Positions 55,792-64,000 of a stretch of DNA of 64,000 nucleotides are shown in pieces. Position 1 is the first letter of the stretch, and the number at the start of each line of letters is the position of its first letter. The stretch comes from Micromonospora sp. CP22 (GTDB lineage Bacteria > Actinomycetota > Actinomycetes > Mycobacteriales > Micromonosporaceae): positions 1 to 64,000 of the forward strand of contig NZ_VCJO01000007.1 of the NCBI RefSeq assembly GCF_009712475.1. The letters are read 5' to 3'. Both the position numbers and the translations under genes were made by a program. The notes under the pieces were generated by a model, which saw nothing but the letters and a program-made list of their open reading frames with translations, had not been told where the DNA came from and did no database searches.

Positions 55792-57311
55792 ACGTCACCA
55801 CCATCGACCCGCGCGACGGCCGAGCACGCCCGACGGATCTCACCGAGACCGACGAGTCCGGTGTGGAGACGATCGTCGGTCAGGCGTCCCGGGCGAATCA
55901 GTGGCTGGCCGACCTCGGCAGACTCGGCAGGGCTCAGGTGCTGGAGGCGATCGCCACGTCCCTGGGTACCCGCCGTGAGAACCTCGTCGCCACCGCGCAG
56001 GCCGAGACCGGCCTCAGCCACACCCGACTCGACACGGAACTCACCCGCGCGGCGGTCCAGTTCCGGATGTTCGCGGCGGTGCTGCGCGACGGCGGGTACC
56101 TGGAGGCGGCCATCGACCACGCCGCCGACACACCGATCGGGCCCGGCCCCGACGTACGGCGGATGTTGGTGCCCCTCGGGCCGGTGGCCGTCTTCGGTGC
56201 CAGCAACTTCCCGTTCGCCTTCTCCGTCGCCGGTGGCGACACCGCCTCGGCGCTCGCCGCCGGTTGCCCCACGGTGGTGAAGGCCCACCCGTCCCATCCC
56301 CTGACGTCACGTGCCAGCGCCGACGCGATCGAGGCGGCCGTCCGCTCCACCGGTGGGCCCGCCGGGGTCACCTCGATCGTGTACGGGGAACAGGCCGGTC
56401 TCGCGCTGGTGCGCCACCCGGCGATCCGGGCGGTCGCCCTGACCGGCTCGGCCAGTGCCGCCCGCGCCATCGGGGCGGCCATCGACGAACGCGCCGACCC
56501 GGTGCCGCTCTACGCCGAGATGGGCAGCGTGAACCCGATCGTCGTCCTGCCCGGGGCAGCCGCCAGCCGGGCCGAGCAGATCGCCGACGGGCTGTACGCC
56601 TCCTTCACCGGGTCGGGCGGTCAACTGTGCACCAAGCCCGGGTTGGCGTTCGTCGCGTCCGATGCGGCCGGTGACCGGCTGGTCGAGGCGCTCCGGGACA
56701 AGGTCACCGCGTCCGGCGGGGTGGTCCTGCTGAACCGGCGCATCCGGGACGCGTACGAGCAGGGGGCCGAATCCCTCCAGCGGGCCGGTGCCCGCCTCGC
56801 GGCGCGCCCCCCGATCGACGCGGGCGCGGGTTTCACCGTCGCGCCGACGCTGCTGGAGGTCGACCTGCCGGGCCTGACCGCCGAGATCGCCGAGGAGTGC
56901 TTCGGCCCGCTCCTGGTCGTGGTCCGCTACCGCGACGTCGCCGACCTCGACGCCGCATTGGCCGTCGTGCCGCCGTCGCTGACCGGGTCGGTGCACCGGG
57001 GGCCGAGCGACCACCCCGACGTCGTCCGCAGGCTGGCCGACGTGCTCGCGGCCCGCGCCGGTCGCCTCGTCTTCGACGGTTACCCCACCGGTGTCCGGGT
57101 GTCCTGGGCCCAGCACCACGGTGGGCCCTGGCCGTCGACGAACGCCGTGCACACCTCGGTGGGTGCCACCGCGATCCGACGTTTCCTGCGCCCAATGGCG
57201 TGGCAGGACGCCCCGGAATGGCTCCTACCCGAGGAACTGCGCGACGAGTACACCGCCATCCCCCGGCGAGTCGACGGACGGCTTGCACCCGGGTCGGACA
57301 GCCACGGTTGA
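55788..57311 (+). CDS. Aldehyde dehydrogenase, 2-oxoglutarate semialdehyde dehydrogenase-like
   Basis: A 507-aa NAD(P)-dependent aldehyde dehydrogenase of the ketoglutarate-semialdehyde clade: PLGPVAVFGASNFPFAFSVAG (cofactor-binding start), ALTGSASAARAIGAA, AEMGSVNPIVVLPG (catalytic Glu region) and SGGQLCTKPGLAF (catalytic Cys). It would oxidise 2-oxoglutarate semialdehyde to 2-oxoglutarate. GTG 55788 overlaps the FAH-family stop and is preceded by GAGGAG. Confidence 0.9.
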   Translation: MNVTTIDPRDGRARPTDLTETDESGVETIVGQASRANQWLADLGRLGRAQVLEAIATSLGTRRENLVATAQAETGLSHTRLDTELTRAAVQFRMFAAVLRDGGYLEAAIDHAADTPIGPGPDVRRMLVPLGPVAVFGASNFPFAFSVAGGDTASALAAGCPTVVKAHPSHPLTSRASADAIEAAVRSTGGPAGVTSIVYGEQAGLALVRHPAIRAVALTGSASAARAIGAAIDERADPVPLYAEMGSVNPIVVLPGAAASRAEQIADGLYASFTGSGGQLCTKPGLAFVASDAAGDRLVEALRDKVTASGGVVLLNRRIRDAYEQGAESLQRAGARLAARPPIDAGAGFTVAPTLLEVDLPGLTAEIAEECFGPLLVVVRYRDVADLDAALAVVPPSLTGSVHRGPSDHPDVVRRLADVLAARAGRLVFDGYPTGVRVSWAQHHGGPWPSTNAVHTSVGATAIRRFLRPMAWQDAPEWLLPEELRDEYTAIPRRVDGRLAPGSDSHG

Positions 57312-57326
57312 CAGAAAGGTGTGCCG

Positions 57327-59054
57327 ATGTCGATGACGAGTCGACCACTGCGCAGCGCCCAGTGGTTCGGTGCCGAGGGCCGCAACGGGTTCATCCATCG
57401 ATCCTGGATGCGTAACCAGGGGTTCGCCGACGACGTCTTCGACGGTCGCCCGGTGATCGGCATCGCCACCACCTGGTCGGAGCTGACCCCGTGCAACGCC
57501 CACCTCAGCGAGCTGGCCGAATCGGTGAAGCGGGGCGTGTGGGAGAGCGGCGGCCTGCCGCTGGAGTTCCCGGCGATGAGCCTCGGCGAACCGCTCATGC
57601 GGCCCACCACCATGCTCTACCGCAACCTGCTGGCGATGGAGCTGGAGGAACTCGTCCGGGCCAACCCCCTCGACGGCGTGGTGCTGATCTCCGGCTGCGA
57701 CAAGACCACACCCGGGCTGCTGATGGGTGCCGCCAGCGTCGACCTCCCCAGCCTCATGATCACCGGTGGTCCGATGCTGAACGGCAAGTTCCGGGGCCAG
57801 GACATCGGATCGGGCACCGACGTCTGGCGCTTCACCGAGGAACTGCGGGCCGGGCGGATGAGCGTGGCCGACTGCGCGGAGGCGGAGGTCTGCATGTCCC
57901 GCAGCCGGGGGCACTGCATGACCATGGGTACCGCCTCCACGATGGCCTGCGTGACCGAGGCGTTGGGCGTCCAACTGCCCGGGGCCGCAGCGGTCCCGGC
58001 GGTCGACTCGCGCAGGTACGCGCTCGCACACGCCGCCGGGCGGCGGATCGTCACCATGGTCGAACAGGACCAGCGGCTGTCCACGGTGCTCACCCGTCAG
58101 GCGTTCGAGAACGCCATCCGGGTCAACGCCGCGATCGGTGGCTCCACCAACGCCGTCGTACACCTGCTCGCCATCGCCGGACGCGTCGGTGTCCCCCTGT
58201 CGCTCGACGACTTCGACACGCTCACCGCCGACGTTCCGATGCTCGTCAACCTGATGCCGTCCGGCCGATACCTCATGGAGGACTTCGCGTACGCGGGCGG
58301 CGTGCCGGCGGTGATGAAGGAGATCGCCCCGCTGCTGCACCTTGACCACGTCACGGTGAGCGGAAAAAGCGTGGCCGACACCATCGACGGTGTCCAGTGC
58401 TGGAACCGGCAGGTCATCGGCACCCTCGCCGAGCCCTTCCAGCCCGCCGGCTCCGGCACCGTCGTGCTGCGAGGGTCACTCGCGCCGTCCGGGGCGGTGC
58501 TGAAGGTCTCCGCCGCCTCGGCGCACCTGCTCACGCACACCGGTCCGGCGCTCGTCTTCGACCGGATCGAGGACTACGCCGTCGCCGCCGACGACCCGGA
58601 TCTCGACGTCACGGCCGACACGGTCATCGTGGTACGCAACGCCGGGCCACGCGGCTACCCGGGTTTCCCGGAGGTGGGCAACGTGCCGATGCCCCGACGG
58701 CTGCTCGCCGCCGGCGTCACCGACATGGTCCGGATCTCCGACGCCCGGATGAGTGGCACCGGGTACGGCACCTGTGTGCTGCACGTGGCGCCGGAGGCGT
58801 CGGTGGGCGGCCCCCTGGCGCTGGTACGCACCGGCGACCTGGTGCACCTCGACGTCCCGGCGCGCCGACTGGACCTGCTGGTCGACGAGGCGGAACTGGC
58901 GCACCGCCGCGCCGCCTGGCAGCCGCCGCCGCTGGTGGCCAAGCGGGGCTGGGTACGCCTGTACAGCGAGCACGTCCAGCAGGCCGACACGGGCGCGGAT
59001 CTGGACTTCCTGGTCGGTGGCAGCGGCAGCGCGGTGCCCCGCCACTCACACTGA
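57327..59054 (+). CDS. IlvD/Edd-family sugar-acid dehydratase
   Basis: A 575-aa Fe-S dehydratase. Cys motifs are SGCDKTTPGLLMGA and SRSRGHCMTMGTASTMA. IGGSTNAVVHLLAIAGR and RNAGPRGYPGFPEVGN (substrate and metal site) follow. With its neighbours it fits D-xylonate or L-arabinonate dehydratase, the step before the FAH-family enzyme. ATG 57327, 15 bases after the ALDH stop, is preceded by AAAGGTG; GTG 57321 is an alternative. No sugar dehydrogenase or lactonase gene lies nearby, so the pathway is incomplete here. Confidence 0.88.
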   Translation: MSMTSRPLRSAQWFGAEGRNGFIHRSWMRNQGFADDVFDGRPVIGIATTWSELTPCNAHLSELAESVKRGVWESGGLPLEFPAMSLGEPLMRPTTMLYRNLLAMELEELVRANPLDGVVLISGCDKTTPGLLMGAASVDLPSLMITGGPMLNGKFRGQDIGSGTDVWRFTEELRAGRMSVADCAEAEVCMSRSRGHCMTMGTASTMACVTEALGVQLPGAAAVPAVDSRRYALAHAAGRRIVTMVEQDQRLSTVLTRQAFENAIRVNAAIGGSTNAVVHLLAIAGRVGVPLSLDDFDTLTADVPMLVNLMPSGRYLMEDFAYAGGVPAVMKEIAPLLHLDHVTVSGKSVADTIDGVQCWNRQVIGTLAEPFQPAGSGTVVLRGSLAPSGAVLKVSAASAHLLTHTGPALVFDRIEDYAVAADDPDLDVTADTVIVVRNAGPRGYPGFPEVGNVPMPRRLLAAGVTDMVRISDARMSGTGYGTCVLHVAPEASVGGPLALVRTGDLVHLDVPARRLDLLVDEAELAHRRAAWQPPPLVAKRGWVRLYSEHVQQADTGADLDFLVGGSGSAVPRHSH

Positions 59055-59061
59055 CCCGGTC

Positions 59062-59105
59062 GTGGGTACATCTGTTGTCGTCCCAGCGACAACAGATGTA
59101 CCCAC
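59062..59105. terminator. Bidirectional terminator, 19-bp perfect stem
   Basis: Arms 59062-59080 (GTGGGTACATCTGTTGTCG) and 59087-59105 are perfectly complementary with a 6-base loop (TCCCAG). It lies between the convergent dehydratase and sugC genes. Its lower GC content than its surroundings is notable. Confidence 0.85.
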
Positions 59106-59131
59106 TTGGTCGTCGCGACCGGTCAGTCGGC

Positions 59132-60340
59132 TCAGTCGGCGAGGGCCCCGGCGGCGCGGCCCTCGTGCAGGGTCAGATTGCGGCCGTCCGACGGGTCGAA
59201 CAGGTGGATCTTCTCCAGGTTGAACCAGACCCGCCGGTCCTCCCCCTCGGTGACGGTCGACTCCGCCGACAACCGGGTGACGAGGTTCGACCCGGCACCA
59301 CTGAAGTCGGCCGCGCCCGCGTCGGCGGCCAACTCCTCCAGCTCGGCCGAGGTGGCCCGCTCGCCCTCGACGCCGAGGTAGACGTACTTGTCCGAGCCCA
59401 TCGACTCGACGATGTCCACCGGCGCGGTGAACTCCATGCCCCGACGGCGGGCCTCGTCGTCGATCAGCTCGGCGTCCTCGAAGTGCTCGGGACGGATGCC
59501 GAGGATCAGTTCCCGAGGGGCGTCCGCGCTTTCCAGCTCGCGGCGGATCCGGTCGCCGATCGGCATGTCACCCAGGGCGGTACGCAGCCTGCCCTCCTCG
59601 ACCGTGGCGGTCAGGAAGTTCATCGACGGTGAGCCGATGAAGCCGGCCACGAAGAGGTTGGTCGGGTGGTCGTACAGCTCCTGCGGCGGGCCGACCTGCT
59701 GGATCGCGCCACCCCGCATGATCACCACGCGGTCGCCGAGGGTCATCGCCTCGGTCTGGTCGTGGGTGACGTAGACGGTGGTGGTGGCGAGCTGCTTCTG
59801 CAACCGGGACACCACGGTCCGCATCTGCACCCGCAGCTTGGCGTCCAGGTTGGACAGCGGCTCGTCCATCAGGAACGCCTTGGGCTGCCGGACGATCGCC
59901 CGGCCCATCGCCACCCGCTGCCGCTGCCCACCGGAGAGGTTCGCCGGCTTGCGGTCCAGCAACGGAGTCAGCTCCAGGACCTTGGCCGCCTCCTCGACCT
60001 TCTGGTCGATGGTGGCCCGGTCGAGCTTCGCCAGCCGCAGCGGGAACGCCATGTTCTCCCGGACGGTCATGTTCGGGTACAGCGCGTACGACTGGAACAC
60101 CATGGCGATGTCCCGGTCCCGGGGGGCCTTGTCGTTGACCCGCTCCCCGCCGATGCGCAGCTCACCGGAGCTGATGTCCTCCAAGCCGGCGATCATGTTG
60201 AGCGTGGTGGACTTGCCGCAGCCGGAGGGGCCGACCAGGATGACGAACTCGCCGTCGGCGATCTCCAGGTCGACGTCCCGCACCGCCGTGGTGCCGTCCG
60301 GGAACTTCTTGCTCACCTTGTCGAGCACGATGTCAGCCAC
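59132..60340 (-). CDS. sugC: Trehalose-type ABC importer ATPase (SugC/MsiK-like)
   Basis: A 402-aa UgpC/MalK-type ATPase. Walker A GPSGCGKSTT, Q-loop, signature LSGGQRQRVAMGRA, Walker B AFLMDEPLSNLDAKLR, and a C-terminal OB-type regulatory region (GIRPEHFEDAEL, VDIVESMGSDKYVYLG). Ten bases separate it from sugB upstream. It powers import by the SugAB permeases; some such ATPases serve several sugar importers. Confidence 0.92.
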   Translation of the reverse strand: MADIVLDKVSKKFPDGTTAVRDVDLEIADGEFVILVGPSGCGKSTTLNMIAGLEDISSGELRIGGERVNDKAPRDRDIAMVFQSYALYPNMTVRENMAFPLRLAKLDRATIDQKVEEAAKVLELTPLLDRKPANLSGGQRQRVAMGRAIVRQPKAFLMDEPLSNLDAKLRVQMRTVVSRLQKQLATTTVYVTHDQTEAMTLGDRVVIMRGGAIQQVGPPQELYDHPTNLFVAGFIGSPSMNFLTATVEEGRLRTALGDMPIGDRIRRELESADAPRELILGIRPEHFEDAELIDDEARRRGMEFTAPVDIVESMGSDKYVYLGVEGERATSAELEELAADAGAADFSGAGSNLVTRLSAESTVTEGEDRRVWFNLEKIHLFDPSDGRNLTLHEGRAAGALAD

Positions 60341-60350
60341 GAGTACTCAC

Positions 60351-61184
60351 CTATCCCTTGACGGCGCCGGAGGTCAGGCCGGAGACGATGCGACGCTGGA
60401 AGAACAGCACGAACAGGATGATCGGCACCGTGATCACCACAGCGGCGGCGCAGATCGCGCCGGTCGGGTCCTCGAACTGCGAGGCACCGGTGAAGAACGA
60501 CAGCGCCACCGGCACCGTGCGGGACCGCTCGGTGGAGGTCAGCGAGATGGCGAACAGGAAGTCGTTCCAGCAGAAGATGAAGACCAGGATGGCCGTGGTG
60601 AACAGGCCCGGTGCCGCCAGCGGGGCGATCACCCGCCGGAACGCCTGCGCCTGGGTGGCCCCGTCCATCTTCGCGGCCTTCTCCAGATCCCACGGGATCT
60701 GCTTGAAGAACGCCGACAGCGTGTAGATCGCCAACGGCAGCGCGAAGGTGATGTACGGCAGGATCAGCCCCGGCCAGGTGTCGAAGAGGCCGAGCTGCCG
60801 CTCGATCTCGAACAGCGGCGAGACCAGCGACACCTGCGGGAACATCGCGATCAGCAGGGAGACGCCGATCAGCAGCCGCTTCCCGGGGAAGTCCAACCGC
60901 GAGATCGCGTACGCGGCCATCGCACCGAGCACGACGGCGATGGTGGTGGCGATCAGCGCGATGCCGATGGAGTTGACCAGCGCCCGGACGAACTGGTCGG
61001 TGGCGAAGATCGTCCGGTAGTTCTCCAGGGTCCACTCGCGTGGGATGAACTTGCCGTCGGTCAACGTCGCCGGCGTCTTGAACGACAGCGACATGATCCA
61101 CAGCACCGGGGTCAGCGCGAACACGACCACGGCGAGGTCCAGCAGCCCCCAGCGCGCCTTGGCCCGGGTGGTGGTGTCAGCCAT
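60351..61184 (-). CDS. sugB: Trehalose-type ABC importer permease (SugB-like)
   Basis: A 277-aa permease with six helices and the cytoplasmic EAA-like loop [26 protein letters not shown] that docks on the ATPase. Its ATG lies 1 base after the sugA stop. Position in the order lpqY-sugA-sugB-sugC supports the name. Confidence 0.9.
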   Translation of the reverse strand: MADTTTRAKARWGLLDLAVVVFALTPVLWIMSLSFKTPATLTDGKFIPREWTLENYRTIFATDQFVRALVNSIGIALIATTIAVVLGAMAAYAISRLDFPGKRLLIGVSLLIAMFPQVSLVSPLFEIERQLGLFDTWPGLILPYITFALPLAIYTLSAFFKQIPWDLEKAAKMDGATQAQAFRRVIAPLAAPGLFTTAILVFIFCWNDFLFAISLTSTERSRTVPVALSFFTGASQFEDPTGAICAAAVVITVPIILFVLFFQRRIVSGLTSGAVKG

Positions 61185-61185
61185 G

Positions 61186-62169
61186 TCAGCGCCTCTCTCC
61201 GTCGTCGCTGCCCGGGGCAGCGGTACCGAACAGCTTCACGAAGACGAACGCGATGATCGCCACCGTGATGAAGATCAGCACCGACATCGTCGACCCGATG
61301 CCGAGGTTCAGACCCCGGATCAGGTTGTTGTAGGCGATCATCGACACCGACGAGGTCTCGTTGGCCCCCGACGTGAGCACGTAGATGTTGTCGAAGACCC
61401 GGAACGCGTCCAGGGTGCGGAACAGCAGCGCCACCAGGATCGCCGGCTTCATCACCGGCAGCATCACCTTGGTGAACCGCTGCCAGGCGGTCGCGCCGTC
61501 GGTGGAGGCCGCCTTGAGCAGATCCTCCGGCACCAACGCCAGACCCGCCATCAGCAGCAACGCCATGAACGGCGTGGTCTTCCAGATCTCCGCCAGCATG
61601 ATGATCGCCAGCGAGCTGGCCCGCTCGGTCAGTGGCGCCCCGTCGGAGAAGAGGTTGGCCAGATACCCGGTGCCGGGCGTCCACGCGTACCGCCAGGAGA
61701 AGGCGGCCACCACCGTGACGATGCCGTACGGGATCAGCGCCGAGGTCCGCACGATGCCGCGCCCGATCAGCGTACGGTGCATGATCAGCGCCAGCCCCAT
61801 GCCGAGCACCAGCTCCACGGCCACGGTGACCACCGTGATCAGCATGGTCACCCCGAACGCCGTCCACCAGAACTCGTTGGTCAGCACCGTGGCGTAGTTC
61901 TGCAACCCGATGAACTCCCGCTCGGCGGGAAAACGCAGGTCGTAGCGTTGCAGCGACAGCCACACCGAATACAGGATCGGATAGGCGGTCACCGCCAGCA
62001 TGACCAGCGCGGCCGGGGCGCAGAGCAGCCAGCCCAGCCGACGCTCGGCCCGCTTGTTCTCACTCAACGGCGCCTTGCCGCGTCGACGCTCCGGCTCGGC
62101 CACGGATCGGCCGCTGCGGGTGGCGTCGGTGGCCACGTCCGCACCGGCCGGGGTGCTTCGCTCGCTCAC
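61186..62169 (-). CDS. sugA: Trehalose-type ABC importer permease (SugA-like)
   Basis: A 327-aa permease with a charged cytoplasmic N-terminus, six helices and the EAA-like loop [26 protein letters not shown]. Its GTG start overlaps the stop of the binding protein gene (GTGA). Confidence 0.9.
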   Translation of the reverse strand: MSERSTPAGADVATDATRSGRSVAEPERRRGKAPLSENKRAERRLGWLLCAPAALVMLAVTAYPILYSVWLSLQRYDLRFPAEREFIGLQNYATVLTNEFWWTAFGVTMLITVVTVAVELVLGMGLALIMHRTLIGRGIVRTSALIPYGIVTVVAAFSWRYAWTPGTGYLANLFSDGAPLTERASSLAIIMLAEIWKTTPFMALLLMAGLALVPEDLLKAASTDGATAWQRFTKVMLPVMKPAILVALLFRTLDAFRVFDNIYVLTSGANETSSVSMIAYNNLIRGLNLGIGSTMSVLIFITVAIIAFVFVKLFGTAAPGSDDGERR

Positions 62170-63452
62170 GGCAGGACTCCCCTCGACTCCAGCGCGGCGG
62201 CGACCGCCTCGCGCAGTTCCTCGGCGGTCGACTCCGGGTCGATCGCCGACGGCGGCGACAGGATCGCCGAGGTCACGGTGGAGATGCTCTGGTACGCCGG
62301 GGTCAACGGCCGCACCGCCGGATCCCGCAGCTGTTCGAGGATGGTCTCCTTCATCGGGTACGCCTCCTCCATCTCCGGGTCGTCGTAGACGCTCTCGATG
62401 GTCGGCGGCACCCCGTCGTTGATCGCGGAGAACTTCTGGTTCTCCGCGTTACGCAGGCAGCGGGCCGCCTCGAAGGACTCCTCCGGGTGCGGCGAGTACC
62501 GGCTGACGGCGAGGTTGATCCCGCCGATGGTGACCCGGCCCGGGGTGTCCGCGTCGACGCCGGGCACCCGCGCCCAGGCGACCTTCTCGGCCAGCTCGGG
62601 GTTGGCCTCCTGCATCGCCGGATAGACGAAGGGCCAGTTCACCTGGAACGCGCCGCTGCCGTTCTGGAACTCCAACCGCACCGGGTCCTCGGTGGCGTTG
62701 CTGAACGACGGTGAGGTCACCCCGGAGGTGGCGAAGTTGCGCAACACCTCCAGCGCCCGCACGGCGCCCTCGTCCACCAACGCCTCGGTGCCGTCGTCGT
62801 TGAGGATGTTGCCGCCAGCGCTGGCTACGAGGGTGTTGTAGAGCACCACGAGCCCCTCGTACTGGGCGCCCATGGTGAGCACCTGGTGCGGCTTGCCCTG
62901 CTCCCGCAGCTGCTGCGCCGTCGAGATCATCTCGTCCCAGGTGGCCGGTGGCTCGGGCACCAGGTCCTTGCGGTACCACAGCAGCTGGACGTTGGTGTTC
63001 TTCGGCGCGGCGTAGAGCTTGTCCTCGTACCGGGCGGTCTCCAGCGGGCCTTCGAGAGTGCCCTCCTCCACCTCGGCGCGGTCCTGACCGGTCCATTCCC
63101 GGATCCAGTTCGCGCCGGCGAACTCCTGGGTCCAGGTCACGTCGAGACCGAGCACGTCCATGCCGTCGTCGGAGGCGGCGAGCCGGCGCACCAACTGCAC
63201 CCGCTGCTCGTCGGCCTCGCGCGGCAGCACCCGGTTGACGATGCGGTACCGCCCGTCCGCCTCGGTGTTGCACCGGTCGACCACCTGCTGGAGGTTCTGC
63301 TCCGGCGGGTAGTAAAGGTTGATCGTGGGTATCCCGCCGTCGCCGCCGGAGGCACAAGCCGCCATCGGCGCCACCAACGTCAGCGCCGCGGCCGTCGCCG
63401 CCGCGCGGACGCGGCCCCGACGACGGGTCGGGACCTGGTCACGCGTGCTCAT
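62166..63452 (-). CDS. lpqY: LpqY-like trehalose-binding lipoprotein
   Basis: A 428-aa extracellular solute-binding lipoprotein. The signal RRRGRVRAAATAAALTLVAPM ends in a lipobox MAAC. It tracks mycobacterial LpqY closely in my recollection: VVDRCNTEADGRYRIV, RLAASDDGMDVLGLDVTWTQEF, LYAAPKNTNVQLLWYRKDLV, VNWPFVYPAM, VTIGGINLAVSRYS, RPLTPAYQSIS and IDPESTAEELREAV. LpqY-SugABC recycles trehalose released in cell-wall mycolate or glycan turnover. ATG 63452 follows GGAGG. The binding specificity is inferred from family resemblance. Confidence 0.88.
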   Translation of the reverse strand: MSTRDQVPTRRRGRVRAAATAAALTLVAPMAACASGGDGGIPTINLYYPPEQNLQQVVDRCNTEADGRYRIVNRVLPREADEQRVQLVRRLAASDDGMDVLGLDVTWTQEFAGANWIREWTGQDRAEVEEGTLEGPLETARYEDKLYAAPKNTNVQLLWYRKDLVPEPPATWDEMISTAQQLREQGKPHQVLTMGAQYEGLVVLYNTLVASAGGNILNDDGTEALVDEGAVRALEVLRNFATSGVTSPSFSNATEDPVRLEFQNGSGAFQVNWPFVYPAMQEANPELAEKVAWARVPGVDADTPGRVTIGGINLAVSRYSPHPEESFEAARCLRNAENQKFSAINDGVPPTIESVYDDPEMEEAYPMKETILEQLRDPAVRPLTPAYQSISTVTSAILSPPSAIDPESTAEELREAVAAALESRGVLP

Positions 63453-64000
63453 GTCGACCTCCGCTGCGCCCTGAGGCAGCACGTCGAGCCCGGTGTACTC
63501 CTGGCCATTCGCCCATGACCCTCCCCCTCGCACGTGGGCAACGCCGGGAAGGCTCCGTGCCCCGGCGCACGGCGGAACGCTCAGGGCGGTGACCAGCTGG
63601 TCACCGCCCCCAACACCGCTGGCTGCATCACTGCCCTAGCTGCGAAGCCGCGAAACCTCACCAGGATGAGACGACTCAAACATCCGGTCGAGTGGTCCGG
63701 ATCACGCTCGCTATCCCCCCTGGCCCTAACCCGGTGGAACTTCGCTGCGTCTCATTTGAATTCCGAGGTCGAGCACTACCGCAACAATTACTGCGAGTAA
63801 TGAAAACCCGCCCGCCAATGCCTTCTTCGTCCGAGTCAGGTTGTCGCATCACGCGCCTCTCGTAAGCAGTTCCCGTGCGCCTTGTCGACGCATCAGATGC
63901 GTTGGAAATCGATATCGAGCCGGGCGAGTCACTGTTCGACCCCGTAGGCGGTACCCGAGCGACCGTCAGGTGCACTAGCGTTTATCGTCGCCAGCGCGTA
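63453..64000. other. Upstream region of lpqY, no supported gene
   Basis: This should carry the lpqY promoter. It contains a 26-bp perfect palindrome at 63584-63609. Beyond ~63650 the base composition is less GC-rich than the rest of the window and no frame shows protein-like composition, so this end may be intergenic or belong to a different segment. Confidence 0.45.
63584..63609. promoter_or_regulatory. 26-bp perfect palindrome upstream of lpqY
   Basis: It starts GGGCGGTGACCAG and is fully self-complementary with no loop bases, centred on AGCT, about 130 bases before the lpqY start. It could be a repressor operator for the trehalose importer, or the terminator of a gene outside the window. 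Confidence 0.5.

Noticed and set aside
59062..59105. Insertion-sequence end or transposon inverted repeat
   Set aside because: The 19-bp arms are only 6 bases apart and lie exactly between two convergent stop codons, so a terminator explains them.
63534..63975. Short frames on both strands at the right end of the window
   Set aside because: No recognisable motif, low-complexity composition and no ribosome binding site.

Overview
The window is very GC-rich DNA from an actinomycete, most likely a Micromonospora-like member of the Micromonosporaceae. The evidence is frequent GTG starts, tightly overlapping genes (ATGA/GTGA junctions), mycothiol-type enzymes, an F420-type oxidoreductase, an XRE-DUF5753/DUF397 pair, CebR-type operators and an LpqY-SugABC importer. 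No rRNA or CRISPR array was seen.

Region 1 (1-13560) is accessory DNA. It starts with a phospholipase-D-fold protein and a 598-aa protein of unknown function. Two diverged direct repeats of about 440 bp (3488-3936 and 13119-13560), each ending in the 3' half of a tRNA-Arg on the minus strand, bracket an island of about 9.6 kb. The island carries arsenic genes: three ArsR regulators, an ArsR-ArsC fusion, an AqpS-type channel, a stand-alone ArsC, two flavoproteins, an arsN acetyltransferase broken by an 11-bp tandem duplication, and a truncated MFS gene. Beside them is a minus-strand three-gene unit: an unknown 233-aa protein, an AbiV-family abortive infection protein, and a 60-aa single-helix peptide overlapping it. 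This unit is the best candidate for an under-described system.

Region 2 (13930-29600) looks chromosomal: tRNA-Leu(GAG), a TPR/proline-rich/FN3 membrane protein, a set of FN3 membrane protein, MoxR ATPase, DUF58 protein and TgpA-like transglutaminase (with apparently substituted catalytic residues), then metabolic genes (SDR, LLM oxidoreductase, DUF1028, mycothiol-dependent isomerase family, PAP2 phosphatase, DUF3159).

Region 3 (29800-42600) holds a secreted GH48 cellulase and a Tat-exported lipoprotein GH1 beta-glucosidase around an intergenic region with three CebR-like 14-mers and an orphan hairpin. It continues with a CvnA/CvnB pair lacking CvnC/D, an FGGY kinase, a trp leader-attenuator in front of a fused anthranilate synthase, and WrbA.

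Region 4 (42700-53600) has an ABC exporter with an in-frame amber codon coupled to a NarL-type two-component system, then GNAT, HAD, AlkZ-like, epimerase, MerR and DUF2268 genes (the last with a MerR-type promoter), and an XRE/DUF397 pair divergent from a string of very small coupled genes.

Region 5 (53687-63452) is an IclR-controlled set of FAH-family protein, aldehyde dehydrogenase and IlvD/Edd dehydratase, consistent with a Weimberg-type sugar-acid pathway. It converges on a trehalose-type importer lpqY-sugA-sugB-sugC.
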